The notes beneath the pieces were generated by a model, which did no database searches, was not told the origin of the DNA, and was given only the letters and a program-made list of their open reading frames with translations. From Polynucleobacter sp. AP-Nino-20-G2 (GTDB taxonomy: Bacteria; Pseudomonadota; Gammaproteobacteria; Burkholderiales; Burkholderiaceae): 64,000 bases of DNA. This document shows positions 16,273-24,584 of the stretch, one piece after another. A program made the translations under genes and the position numbers. Numbering within the stretch: position 1 is the first letter of the stretch; each line of letters begins with the position of its first letter. The stretch spans positions 541,130-605,129 of the forward strand of contig NZ_CP061313.1 in NCBI RefSeq assembly GCF_018688235.1. Reading direction: 5' to 3'.

Positions 16273-18069
16273 ATGAGTAAACGAGTCAAGATAGCCTTAA
16301 TCTCCGTTGGCAGCCTATTGCTGATGGCCGTAGCAGGCCTTTGGTATGCCTCTTCGACAATTGATCCAGCCCAACTGGTGAAGCTGCTAGCAGGCTCTGT
16401 GAAAAACGCCACTGGAAGGGATCTCAAAATCTCTGGCCCAGTCACTCTGCGTCTCTTTCCGTCAATTGCCGTCTCTGCAGAGCAGGTGAGTCTGAGTAAT
16501 GCGCCTTGGGCAACAGAATCCGATATGTTGAAACTCCAGCATATTGAGTTGGATATCAAAATTCTTCCGCTTCTGAGTAAGCGGATTGAGATTGATAGCG
16601 TTAACTTAAGCGGTCTAGAGCTCTATCTCAGAACGAATTCAGCTGGGAAAGCAAATTGGGATATGGGTTCTGCCCCAAGCGCCAACTCATCGCTTGCTAT
16701 CAGCCCGGCGCAAGATGATGCCACTAGCGATAGCTTCATCAGCCTCAAGAATGTGGCTATGCAAAATGCCAACATTCACTATCAAGATGCCAGTGGCGAG
16801 AAAACCAACTATCAAGTACAACGCCTTGCCTTATCGGATGGTGGAGACAAAACAGCCATTACGCTTGCAATGAAATACAACTCAGTGGATATAGGTCTTA
16901 CCGGTAAAGCGGGATCACTATCTGAGGCTTATAAAGAATGGGGCGCTTCAGATAACAAGGTTCCAGTTGATCTGGTGCTAAGTTTGAATGGGAAGACGTT
17001 GCAGATAAAAGGCGATATCTCTAAAAATGCTCAATCTATGACGGCGCTGAACTTGGCGTTGAGCTCCAAGTTATTTGAGTGGCCTAATTTTTCAAACCCC
17101 GCTGTTGGTTCCTCGGGGCCAGGGCAGGCTAGCACACATCGTTCCAGCTCCAGTTCAAGATTTTTATTTAGCGATGAGACTTTGCCACTGGATTCTTTGC
17201 CGCAGGCAATGGGAAATATCTCAGTCAATATTGATCAACTTTCTTTGCCCAAGCGCAAGCCATTGCAGAACCTGACAGCACAGATTCAGTTGAAGGGTGA
17301 TGTTATTGAAATTTCTCAGGGTTCATTTCAGTTGGGCGGCGGACGTGCGGATATTCAGGGGAGAGCGTCCCAATTCTCCGGTCCAGCTCCGAGCTTTGCT
17401 TTGAAGGGGGTGACTCAAAACTTCACCTTAGAAGGATTGATGGCTAGCCTTGATCCTAGTTCGAAGGTGAGTGGTGGAAATATGAAGCTGGCCTTTGATC
17501 TGAAATCGACCGGGAAAAGCCTTCATCAATTGGCAGGCAATTCCAGTGGAAAGATTCAGTTGAGCATTGATCAGGCAACAATGGGCTCTAACTTTTTGAA
17601 CGATGCCGGCGATTTTGTTATGACGGTACTTGATTCCATGAACCCTCTGCGCAAGAAATCAAGTAATACGGTATTGGAGTGTTCTGTTGCCTATTTACCG
17701 ATTAATAATGGCCAAATTAATATCGCCAATACGGTCGGCACTGAAACTGATCGCTTGAAAGTGGTGATGGCCGGTTCTATTAACTTAAAGACTGAAGCGG
17801 TCAATCTCACAATCAATCCTCAAGAAAAATCAGGACTTACTACTGGCTTAGACTTAGCGGGATTGGTAAAGGTGGGTGGGACCTTGAGTAGCCCCCAGGC
17901 AGTCTTAAATCAGGCTGGTGTGGTGAATAGCGCAGTGTCCATTGGACTGGGAATACTGACAGGTGGCGCTACTCTCTTGGCGGAGAATGCTAGATCACTT
18001 ACTTCAAAAACAAATCCTTGCAAGGATGCTCTCCGCCCGTGGGCGGAGATTTATCCAGGAGCGAATTAA
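16273..18069 (+). CDS. AsmA-family protein
   Basis: This 598-residue inner-membrane-anchored protein has one N-terminal transmembrane helix (VKIALISVGSLLLMAVAGLWYAS) and a large periplasmic region. The AsmA N-domain signature follows directly: DLKISGPVTLRLFPSIAVSAEQVSLSNAPWA. The C-terminal AsmA_2-like part ends with an NxA/VGxxxxxTDRLKVVMAGSINL stretch. AsmA-like proteins are bridge-like lipid-transfer or envelope-assembly factors. The specific substrate is unknown. The start is ATG 16273. The next gene, on the opposite strand, ends 3 bp after this one stops. Confidence 0.9.
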   Translation: MSKRVKIALISVGSLLLMAVAGLWYASSTIDPAQLVKLLAGSVKNATGRDLKISGPVTLRLFPSIAVSAEQVSLSNAPWATESDMLKLQHIELDIKILPLLSKRIEIDSVNLSGLELYLRTNSAGKANWDMGSAPSANSSLAISPAQDDATSDSFISLKNVAMQNANIHYQDASGEKTNYQVQRLALSDGGDKTAITLAMKYNSVDIGLTGKAGSLSEAYKEWGASDNKVPVDLVLSLNGKTLQIKGDISKNAQSMTALNLALSSKLFEWPNFSNPAVGSSGPGQASTHRSSSSSRFLFSDETLPLDSLPQAMGNISVNIDQLSLPKRKPLQNLTAQIQLKGDVIEISQGSFQLGGGRADIQGRASQFSGPAPSFALKGVTQNFTLEGLMASLDPSSKVSGGNMKLAFDLKSTGKSLHQLAGNSSGKIQLSIDQATMGSNFLNDAGDFVMTVLDSMNPLRKKSSNTVLECSVAYLPINNGQINIANTVGTETDRLKVVMAGSINLKTEAVNLTINPQEKSGLTTGLDLAGLVKVGGTLSSPQAVLNQAGVVNSAVSIGLGILTGGATLLAENARSLTSKTNPCKDALRPWAEIYPGAN

Positions 18070-18072
18070 TTC

Positions 18073-18420
18073 TTAGAACAGTACGCCGCCGATAAAGAGG
18101 CTGAACAGAGAAATAAAGATGCTGGCAAAGAATGCGGTCCAGAAGCTAGAGATAGTAAATCCGCTAACCAATGCGGATACCAACATCAATACCAATGCAT
18201 TTACTACCAACAGGAATAAGCCCATTGTTAGTACGGTAAGTGGCAGCGTGAAGAGAATCAATAAAGGCTTTACAACCGCATTGGCAAAGCCAAGTAGTAG
18301 GGCGGCAATTAAGAGTGATCCACCATCCGCAAAGCGAAGTCCGCTAAAGAGATAGCTAGCCACCCAAAGTGATAGAGAGGTTAATCCCCACTGAACTAGA
18401 AATGGTACTAAGTTACCCAT
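18073..18420 (-). CDS. Phage-holin-family (YvlD-like) small membrane protein
   Basis: This is a 115-residue protein with four hydrophobic helices and short loops. The central motif ALLLGFANAVVKPLLILFTLPLTVLTMGLFLLVVNALVL is the signature of the Phage_holin_4_2 family, to which YvlD belongs. Despite the family name, these are chromosomal inner-membrane proteins of unknown function. No lysis genes or other phage genes are near, so a prophage is not indicated. Its end is 3 bp from the convergent AsmA gene. Confidence 0.88.
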   Translation of the reverse strand: MGNLVPFLVQWGLTSLSLWVASYLFSGLRFADGGSLLIAALLLGFANAVVKPLLILFTLPLTVLTMGLFLLVVNALVLMLVSALVSGFTISSFWTAFFASIFISLFSLFIGGVLF

Positions 18421-18470
18421 GATGTGATTCCTATTTAGTTATATATATTGTGATTTATTTTAACTAATGC

Positions 18471-18776
18471 TCAAGCTGCCATCTTTTGTTTTGAGCTTTT
18501 ATTTGGCTTGAAGTGAATTTCGATATGCGTATTAGTCGCCGCAGCCAATTTGGTTAATGTTCTGAGTGATGGTAGATTAACGCCACTCTCCAGTCTAGCA
18601 ATAGCTGATTGCGATGTATTCATCAGTGCGGCCAGATCCTCTTGGGAGAGTCTGCTTTTCATGCGAGTCTCGATCACCTCTTTAGCAATTTCAAACTCTA
18701 CGCTGGATTCATCATAGGCTTTTTTGTAGTCTGGGTTTTTAATCCACTTCTTGTGTAAATTAGAAATCTTGGTCAT
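18471..18776 (-). CDS. XRE-family HTH regulator (HigA-like antitoxin type), no toxin partner visible
   Basis: The protein has 101 residues. A helix-turn-helix of the XRE type is clear at about residues 40-80: LSQEDLAALMNTSQSAIARLESGVNLPSLRTLTKLAAATN. The N-terminal KNPDYKKAYDESSVEFEIAKEVIETRMK resembles the HigA-type antitoxins paired with RelE/HigB toxins. Such a toxin gene would normally precede it, but only SlyX lies upstream. A perfect palindrome at 18785-18802 just before the start is probably its own operator. It could be an orphan antitoxin or a plain transcriptional regulator. Confidence 0.8.
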   Translation of the reverse strand: MTKISNLHKKWIKNPDYKKAYDESSVEFEIAKEVIETRMKSRLSQEDLAALMNTSQSAIARLESGVNLPSLRTLTKLAAATNTHIEIHFKPNKSSKQKMAA

Positions 18777-18784
18777 CGAATAAT

Positions 18785-18802
18785 TATATCAAAAATGATA
18801 TA
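18785..18802. promoter_or_regulatory. Palindromic operator of the XRE regulator gene
   Basis: TATATCA-AAAA-TGATATA is a perfect 7-bp inverted repeat ending 9 bp upstream of the regulator start, which is placed for autoregulation. Confidence 0.5.
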
Positions 18803-18830
18803 TATAGAAATCTCTCAGAAACTCTGATTA

Positions 18831-19034
18831 TTAATAGTGCGGAGGAATTTCATCCTTCAGGCTATTGCCTCCAGGGCCATCACTACTACTGGCTTGTTCT
18901 TTGATGGACTTCAGTTCCCGATACAGAAATTCAATCTGCTGCTGTTGCTTGTATACGGTTTGATTGAGTTGCTCAATGAGATCTTCTGTGAAGCTGAGCT
19001 TGATTTCTAAGTTGGTAATACGATCTTCGGTCAT
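18831..19034 (-). CDS. slyX: SlyX family protein
   Basis: This is a 67-residue coiled-coil protein. The pattern RITNLEIKLSFTEDLIEQLNQTVYKQQQQIEFLYRELKSI is the SlyX signature, and the C-terminus ends with the typical Pro-Pro-His-Tyr. It is cytoplasmic and its role is unknown. It lies 9 bp after the DUF1653-like gene on the same strand and is probably co-transcribed with it. Confidence 0.92.
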   Translation of the reverse strand: MTEDRITNLEIKLSFTEDLIEQLNQTVYKQQQQIEFLYRELKSIKEQASSSDGPGGNSLKDEIPPHY

Positions 19035-19043
19035 GACTTAATC

Positions 19044-19271
19044 CTATTCTTTTGTATCGACTACTTCAAAGCGGCCATCTTCCATCTCTGCTTGGGGCCG
19101 GATCCAAAAGTCGTGCGACTGCATTGATTCGTATACATAGGCAGGTTCTAAGCTTGCTTCAATATTGGCAAGCAAAACGACTTTATAAAATCCGCCAGTC
19201 TTTTTGTGTCTTAGCTTGCAGCCTGGTTTAAAAAGGCCGTCATCGGGGTCTGCCATTTTAGGTTTGCTCAT
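19044..19271 (-). CDS. DUF1653-like small protein
   Basis: This 75-residue protein has a single beta-rich domain. GCKLRHKKTGGFYKVVLLANIEASLEPAYVYESMQSHDFWIRP followed by Phe-Glu-Val-Val resembles the DUF1653 pattern (G-x-Y-R-H-x-K, a central vvYe, then WvRP). The function is unknown. It precedes slyX with a 9-bp gap and is divergent from the flavin-dependent oxidoreductase gene, with only 32 bp between the starts. Confidence 0.65.
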   Translation of the reverse strand: MSKPKMADPDDGLFKPGCKLRHKKTGGFYKVVLLANIEASLEPAYVYESMQSHDFWIRPQAEMEDGRFEVVDTKE

Positions 19272-19303
19272 GTCAAAAAGCGCTTTCTCAGTATGATCTA
19301 TGA

Positions 19304-20320
19304 ATGATAAATTCTGTTCCGTACTCCATTCTAGATATATCCCCGATCCCGCAGGGATTTACTGCTGCGGATGCCTTGCGAAACTCCTTGGATGTTGCTC
19401 AGCATGCGGAGCGTTGGGGCTATACCCGCTACTGGGTGGCAGAGCACCACAATATGACCGGTAACGCCAGTTCCGCAACTGCGGTTTTAGTGGGCTATAT
19501 CGCTTCTGGTACATCGACTATCCGTGTGGGGTCTGGTGGGGTGATGTTGCCTAATCACGCCCCCTTGGTCATTGCAGAGCAGTTTGGAACCTTGTCTTCC
19601 ATCTATCCGGGGCGAATTGAGTTGGGTCTTGGTCGTGCACCAGGTACCGATCAAATGACCGCTAGAGCCTTGCGGCGTGATTTGCTTGGTAGCGATGATC
19701 GCTTTCCGCAGGATGTGCGAGAGTTGCAGTATTACTTTGGGCCCATACAGGAGGGGCAGGCGGTGAAGGCGATTCCTGGGGCGGGTACTGAAGTGCCTAT
19801 CTGGATCTTAGGCTCGAGTTTGTATGGCGCGCAATTGGCGGCGCACTTTGGCTTACCTTATGCCTTTGCCTCGCACTTCGCCCCTGAGCAGTTGCTAGAT
19901 GCCATGCCTACCTATCGTGAGTTATTTAAGCCTTCCGACAAATTGGCTAAGCCCTATGCAGCCTTTGTGATGAATGTGGTCGCAGCCGATACAGATGAAG
20001 AGGCTGCGCATCTATTTACCACCTTGCAGCAAAACGTGATCCGCATGCGTCGCAATACTCGTGGCCAATTACCGCCACCGATTGCGAGCTTGGATGATTT
20101 TTGTGAGCCCCAAGAAAAAGCCTCAGCAGCCCATACTTTGCGATGCTCAGCTGTAGGGTCGCTTCAGACTGTGCGAGATCAGATGCAGCATTGGCTTGAT
20201 CACACCGGCGCCAATGAAATCATCATTACCGGCCAGATTCATGATCATCAGGCGCGCCTCAAGTCCTTTGAGATTGCGGCTGAGGCAGCCAGGGGCTTGC
20301 GCTTTAAGTCTGCGGCTTGA
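19304..20320 (+). CDS. LLM-class (luciferase-like) flavin-dependent oxidoreductase
   Basis: This is a 338-residue TIM-barrel FMN enzyme of the bacterial luciferase-like group. Typical motifs are LDISPIPQGFTAADALRNSLDVAQHAERWGYTRYWVAEHHNM near the start, then GVMLPNHAPLVIAEQFGTLSSIYPGRIELGLGRAPG and IWILGSSLYGAQLAAHFGLPYAFASHFAP. This is the YhbW / MsnO8-type subfamily. The physiological substrate is unknown. It is cytoplasmic. Its last 17 bp overlap the convergent PIN-domain gene. Confidence 0.92.
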   Translation: MINSVPYSILDISPIPQGFTAADALRNSLDVAQHAERWGYTRYWVAEHHNMTGNASSATAVLVGYIASGTSTIRVGSGGVMLPNHAPLVIAEQFGTLSSIYPGRIELGLGRAPGTDQMTARALRRDLLGSDDRFPQDVRELQYYFGPIQEGQAVKAIPGAGTEVPIWILGSSLYGAQLAAHFGLPYAFASHFAPEQLLDAMPTYRELFKPSDKLAKPYAAFVMNVVAADTDEEAAHLFTTLQQNVIRMRRNTRGQLPPPIASLDDFCEPQEKASAAHTLRCSAVGSLQTVRDQMQHWLDHTGANEIIITGQIHDHQARLKSFEIAAEAARGLRFKSAA

Positions 20321-20726
20321 AGGCGTTGTAATTAGCGGTAATAACAATGCCATCTTTGGCGGCTTTCGTCGCTAGTCGCAATACCGCTTTGTCTTTGCTG
20401 ATCAATATCGCTGGTCTGAAGGCATAAGCCAGATCCAGGAAAATTTGATCATCGCTATCTTGGCATTTCCATGGGGCCGAGCCTAAATCCGAATCATCCT
20501 GCAATTTAGCCAAGGCGCGCCACTGATGAAGGATGGAATTTTGTGCGGTCGTATTCAGATCAAACAGTGGCCGAGAAATCACATCAGCTAATTCCGTCAG
20601 CGTCTTTTGACTGGCTATGACCTCTATGTCGCCATGAAGAATGGATTTCTTGAGATCTGCCGCCCTCTCGTCATTAAAGACAAAGACATCGAGCAAAATA
20701 TTGGTGTCTAAAACGACAGGCTTCAT
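20304..20726 (-). CDS. PIN-domain putative toxin/ribonuclease
   Basis: The product belongs to the chromosomal PIN family (putative toxin-antitoxin toxin component). MKPVVLDTNILLDVFVFND carries the first catalytic Asp, TLTELADVISRPLFDL holds the conserved Glu, and CQDSDDQIFLDLAYAFRPAILISKDKAVLRLA supplies the remaining acids. Start ATG 20726 was chosen because it overlaps the yaeQ stop as ATGA. The frame is open to 20744. The length is about 140 residues. No antitoxin gene is adjacent. Coupling to yaeQ suggests a housekeeping role. Its 3' end overlaps the convergent LLM oxidoreductase gene by 17 bp. Confidence 0.88.
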   Translation of the reverse strand: MKPVVLDTNILLDVFVFNDERAADLKKSILHGDIEVIASQKTLTELADVISRPLFDLNTTAQNSILHQWRALAKLQDDSDLGSAPWKCQDSDDQIFLDLAYAFRPAILISKDKAVLRLATKAAKDGIVITANYNAFKPQT

Positions 20727-21271
20727 TCCTGGTTGTTGCGCCAAATCTCTGGAGTTATCGTGACTTGGCCCTTGTCCGAAGAAACGTATGCCTCACCATC
20801 TTGAATATTGACGTGAAGGACCATGCTGCGCTCAACTAATGTATTCAGTTCCTTGGCTTGCTCTGCCGGAATGGAGATCACTTGAAGATTTTTGGCGCGC
20901 GTTAATTTATTGGCAATGCCATCCCACCAAATTTTGCTGGTGTGACCACCATAGCAATATACGATGACCTGGTCTGAGCGGCCGCAGGCTTTCAGAATGC
21001 GACGTTCGTCAGGTTGGCCAATTTCAATCCAAAGCTGAATAGCATCGGTCAGGTCTTTGACCCACAGATCTGGCTCATCCGTGTCACTGAGGCCTTTGGT
21101 GAACACTAGGTCCTCTTGGGCTTGGAGTGCAAAAGCGATGATTCTCACCATCATCCGCTCTTCGGTTTCGGAAGGGTGCTTGGCAATAGTGAGGGAGTGA
21201 CTGCCGTAATAATGACGGTCGGAGTCTGCGACGTGGAGGTCGGCTTTATGAATAGTTGCGCGTAGGGCCAT
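20723..21271 (-). CDS. yaeQ: YaeQ family protein
   Basis: This 182-residue protein matches YaeQ throughout: MALRATIHKADLHVADSDRHYYGSHSLTIAKHPSETEERMMVRIIAFAL, then EPDLWVKDLTDAIQLWIEIGQPDERRILKACGRSDQVIVYCYGG. The fold is a PD-(D/E)XK nuclease variant with the E-P-D-L-W and I-E-I-G-Q motifs. The biochemical activity in bacteria is unclear, and it was once described as a suppressor of rfaH defects. It is cytoplasmic and is the first gene of an operon with the PIN-domain gene. Confidence 0.95.
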   Translation of the reverse strand: MALRATIHKADLHVADSDRHYYGSHSLTIAKHPSETEERMMVRIIAFALQAQEDLVFTKGLSDTDEPDLWVKDLTDAIQLWIEIGQPDERRILKACGRSDQVIVYCYGGHTSKIWWDGIANKLTRAKNLQVISIPAEQAKELNTLVERSMVLHVNIQDGEAYVSSDKGQVTITPEIWRNNQE

Positions 21272-21360
21272 GGCGTATTATCGCCTTTAAAATAGGCTGA
21301 TATGGCGATCCCAGTATTATTTCGGAATTCGCCCCTATTTACTGTGTATCGTAGAGCTCC

Positions 21361-22971
21361 ATGATTCGTGTTACTGAACTTCGCCTGCCCATTGGCCACG
21401 CTCCTGAAGCGTTGGAAGAGGCTATTCTGAAGCGTTTACATCTCAACTCTCAGGATCTCATCAAGACTGAGGTATTTAAGCGTAGTTACGATGCCCGAAA
21501 AAATGTTGCTTTAGCTTTTATTTATACCGTTGATCTCTCGGTGAAGAATGAAGAAAAGGTGCTGCAGCAGTTCTCTAATGATATTCATGTGCGGCCATCC
21601 CCAGATACAAGCTACCACTTTGTAGCCAATGCTTCGCAAGTAGATTCAGGGGCATTCTTGCGGCCCGTGGTGATCGGCTTTGGACCTTGTGGAATTTTTG
21701 CGGCCTTGGTCTTGGCGCAAATGGGATTTAAGCCAATTGTGTTGGAGCGCGGCAAACAGGTCCGTGAGCGTACTCAAGATACCTGGGGTTTATGGCGCAA
21801 GAATGTACTGAACCCCGAATCTAATGTGCAATTTGGTGAGGGCGGGGCGGGGACATTTTCAGATGGCAAGCTCTATAGTCAAATTAAAGATCCTAAGTTT
21901 TACGGCCGCAAGGTCATTGCTGAATTTATTAAAGCTGGAGCTCCTGAAGAAATCCGCTATGTTGCTAAGCCCCATATTGGTACATTCCGCTTAGTTGGTG
22001 TTGTTGAGAGAATGCGCCAAGAAATCATTGAGCTTGGTGGTGAGATCCGTTTTTCACAGAAGGTGATTGGCTTTCATATCGAAGGCGATCAAATTAAAGG
22101 GGTCAAGATTGAGGGCCATGATGACCTTCCGGCAAATCATGTCATCCTGGCGCTAGGCCACAGTGCTCGCGATACCTTTAAGGCCTTGCATGAGGCAGGT
22201 GTATACATGGAGGCCAAGCCATTTTCAGTGGGATTCCGGATTGAGCACCCACAGTCTTTGATTGATAAAGCGCGCTTAGGCCCACATGCTGGCAATGAAC
22301 TCATTGGTGCTGCGGACTACAAGCTAGTGCACCATGCCAAGAATGGCAGGGCGGTATATAGCTTTTGTATGTGTCCCGGTGGCACTGTCGTTGCCGCTAC
22401 CTCAGAGCCAAACCGAGTAGTAACTAACGGCATGAGCCAGTACTCTCGCAACGAGCGCAATGCGAATGCGGGTATTGTGGTTGGGATTACTCCTGAAGAT
22501 TACCCAGGCGGCCCATTGGCCGGCATTGATTTTCAAAGAGCGCTGGAATCCAAAGCCTATGAATTAGGCGGCTCAACTTATGAAGCGCCCGGTCAGTTGG
22601 TAGGTGATTTTTTAGCAGGTAAGCCGTCGACTGAATTTGGTAGCGTCATCCCTTCTTATAAGCCTGGCGTTCATCTCACGGATTTGGCTGAAAGCTTGCC
22701 ACCTTACGCAATTGAGGCTATTCGGGAGGCTATTCCAGCATTTGAGAAGCAAATCAAAGGCTTTTCCATGAAAGACGCAGTGCTCACTGGAGTGGAAACA
22801 AGGACATCTTCCCCATTGCGCATTACAAGGGGTGCCAACTTTCAGAGTTTGAATATCAAAGGTCTTTATCCAGCAGGAGAGGGTGCCGGCTATGCTGGTG
22901 GAATCTTGTCTGCGGGAGTTGATGGGATTAAAGTAGCAGAAGCCGTAGCGCTTGACTATCTCCCTCAATAA
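21361..22971 (+). CDS. FAD-dependent oxidoreductase of the COG2509 (BaiN/YdhS-like dehydrogenase) type
   Basis: This is a 536-residue flavoprotein. The FAD-binding Rossmann motif is VVIGFGPCGIFAALVLAQMGFKPIVLERG. The motif VQFGEGGAGTFSDGKLYSQI is characteristic of this uncharacterised dehydrogenase family, and the C-terminal FAD loop is NIKGLYPAGEGAGYAGGILSAGVDGIKVAEAVA. The N-terminal ~90 residues form a small added domain (VTELRLPIGHAPEALEEAILKRL) that is typical of the family. It is cytoplasmic. hemN follows after 21 bp, so the two may share a transcript. Confidence 0.9.
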   Translation: MIRVTELRLPIGHAPEALEEAILKRLHLNSQDLIKTEVFKRSYDARKNVALAFIYTVDLSVKNEEKVLQQFSNDIHVRPSPDTSYHFVANASQVDSGAFLRPVVIGFGPCGIFAALVLAQMGFKPIVLERGKQVRERTQDTWGLWRKNVLNPESNVQFGEGGAGTFSDGKLYSQIKDPKFYGRKVIAEFIKAGAPEEIRYVAKPHIGTFRLVGVVERMRQEIIELGGEIRFSQKVIGFHIEGDQIKGVKIEGHDDLPANHVILALGHSARDTFKALHEAGVYMEAKPFSVGFRIEHPQSLIDKARLGPHAGNELIGAADYKLVHHAKNGRAVYSFCMCPGGTVVAATSEPNRVVTNGMSQYSRNERNANAGIVVGITPEDYPGGPLAGIDFQRALESKAYELGGSTYEAPGQLVGDFLAGKPSTEFGSVIPSYKPGVHLTDLAESLPPYAIEAIREAIPAFEKQIKGFSMKDAVLTGVETRTSSPLRITRGANFQSLNIKGLYPAGEGAGYAGGILSAGVDGIKVAEAVALDYLPQ

Positions 22972-22992
22972 ATTCATTTCACATCTAACTCC

Positions 22993-24408
22993 ATGAGCTC
23001 TCAAGTCATCGCGACTGCTTCTGAAGAAAAAGAAGTTCTTTTTCATCCTGAGCTATTACAGAAGTTTGATATCAATGGACCGCGCTATACCTCATACCCA
23101 AGTGCGGATCGCTTTCATAATGAGTTTGCTGAAGCTGATTATTTAGGTGCTCTCGAGCGAGTGGCGAAGGTTGATGAGCCGCTTTCACTCTATTTCCATT
23201 TGCCGTTCTGCCCTAATATTTGCTATTACTGTGGCTGCAACAAAATTATCACCAAGGACCATGGTCGTAGCGCAAAGTACATTAAGTATTTGGCTAAAGA
23301 GATGGCGATGGTTTGTGCGGCCATGATTACACAGAAAAAGATCCCCATAACGCAGTTGCATTGGGGTGGCGGAACGCCTACTTTCTTATCTCATGAAGAG
23401 ATGACTGAACTAATGCATCACACCCGAGAGTATTTTGATTTGCTTCCTGGTGGTGAATATTCCATTGAGATTGATCCTCGCCGCGTGACCGAAGCGGATA
23501 TTGCCTTATTGGCAGAGTTGGGCTTTAACCGAATTAGCTTAGGTGTTCAAGACTTTAATTTGGAAGTTCAGCAAGCAGTGCATCGGGTGCAGACTATTGA
23601 AGAGACCCAGGCGGTAATGGATTGGTCTAGAAAATATGGCTTTAAGTCGAGAAGCGTAGATTTAATTTATGGCTTGCCTAAGCAAACACCAGAGACTTTT
23701 AAGGAAACGGTGGATGCGGTACTCAAAATGAGTCCCGATCGATTGTCTGTTTACAACTACGCGCATTTGCCTCATATCTTTAAGCCTCAGCGCAGAATCT
23801 CTGAGGCGGATCTGCCGGGCGCCGCTGACAAGCTGGATATTCTCTCAAATACGATTGAGAGATTAGGTGAGTCTGGGTATGTCTTTATTGGTATGGATCA
23901 CTTTGCCAAGCCTGATGATGAATTGGCTATCGCTCAAAAAGAAGGAAAGCTACACCGCAATTTTCAGGGCTACTCAACGCAAGCGGAATGTGATCTCTTG
24001 GCTTTTGGAATCTCGTCTATTGGCAAGGTGGACGACTGCTATGCCCAGAATGTACGTACTCTAGATGAGTACTACGCAGCAATTGATGCTGCTCATTTGC
24101 CCACCTTGAGAGGTTTGCGTTTAGACCATGATGATTTATTGCGTCGAGAATTAATTGGGGAGTTAATGTGCCAATTCTCTTTAAATACTGAGCAGTTCGC
24201 GCAAACTCACCAAATTGATTTCTCGAAGTACTTTAAGACAGAGCTTGAAGAGCTAAAGGAGCTCGAGGCGGCAGGGCTCTTGGAGTGGCAGGGCGCCACT
24301 ATGACAGTCCCCATTAAGGGACGCTTACTTGCTAGACGGGTTGCGATGACCTTTGATCGCCACTTAAGAGAATCTCAAGCGCGTGGAACATATTCCAAGG
24401 TTCTGTAG
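22993..24408 (+). CDS. hemN: Oxygen-independent coproporphyrinogen III dehydrogenase
   Basis: This radical-SAM enzyme decarboxylates coproporphyrinogen III to protoporphyrinogen IX in anaerobic haem synthesis. The Fe-S motif is CPNICYYCGCNKI (Cys-x3-Cys-x2-Cys-x-Cys), as in true HemN. Other marks are WGGGTPTFLS, IEIDPRRVTEADIALLAELGFNRISLGVQDFN and NFQGYSTQAECDLLAFGISSIG. The length of 471 residues is normal. The start is ATG 22993. The gene probably shares a transcript with the upstream flavoprotein. The FNR-type boxes downstream point to ompW and not to hemN. Confidence 0.96.
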   Translation: MSSQVIATASEEKEVLFHPELLQKFDINGPRYTSYPSADRFHNEFAEADYLGALERVAKVDEPLSLYFHLPFCPNICYYCGCNKIITKDHGRSAKYIKYLAKEMAMVCAAMITQKKIPITQLHWGGGTPTFLSHEEMTELMHHTREYFDLLPGGEYSIEIDPRRVTEADIALLAELGFNRISLGVQDFNLEVQQAVHRVQTIEETQAVMDWSRKYGFKSRSVDLIYGLPKQTPETFKETVDAVLKMSPDRLSVYNYAHLPHIFKPQRRISEADLPGAADKLDILSNTIERLGESGYVFIGMDHFAKPDDELAIAQKEGKLHRNFQGYSTQAECDLLAFGISSIGKVDDCYAQNVRTLDEYYAAIDAAHLPTLRGLRLDHDDLLRRELIGELMCQFSLNTEQFAQTHQIDFSKYFKTELEELKELEAAGLLEWQGATMTVPIKGRLLARRVAMTFDRHLRESQARGTYSKVL

Positions 24409-24435
24409 GTTAAAAAGTATCAAAACAACATCAAT

Positions 24436-24449
24436 TTGATATAGATCAA
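24436..24449. promoter_or_regulatory. Distal FNR-type box upstream of ompW
   Basis: TTGATATAGATCAA is a perfect match to the FNR consensus TTGAT-N4-ATCAA. Confidence 0.75.
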
Positions 24450-24507
24450 AAAATCATAAAAACAGTGTTGCTTAAATACAAATAAAAAAATTGAGCAGCC
24501 GGTCTAT

Positions 24508-24521
24508 TTGATTTGCATCAA
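24508..24521. promoter_or_regulatory. Proximal FNR-type box upstream of ompW
   Basis: TTGATTTGCATCAA is a second perfect TTGAT-N4-ATCAA dyad. It is 72 bp (centre to centre) from the first and about 64 bp before the start codon. If it sits at -41.5, the transcript would begin near 24556. Confidence 0.8.
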
Positions 24522-24584
24522 ATTACCTTCCTTTATTCAATTTGAAAATAGAAACATCAAATTGATAACACAAAGGAAACCATC

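Noticed and set aside
18073..18420. Prophage indicated by a holin-family gene
   Set aside because: The family is chromosomal (YvlD-like) and no other phage genes are nearby.
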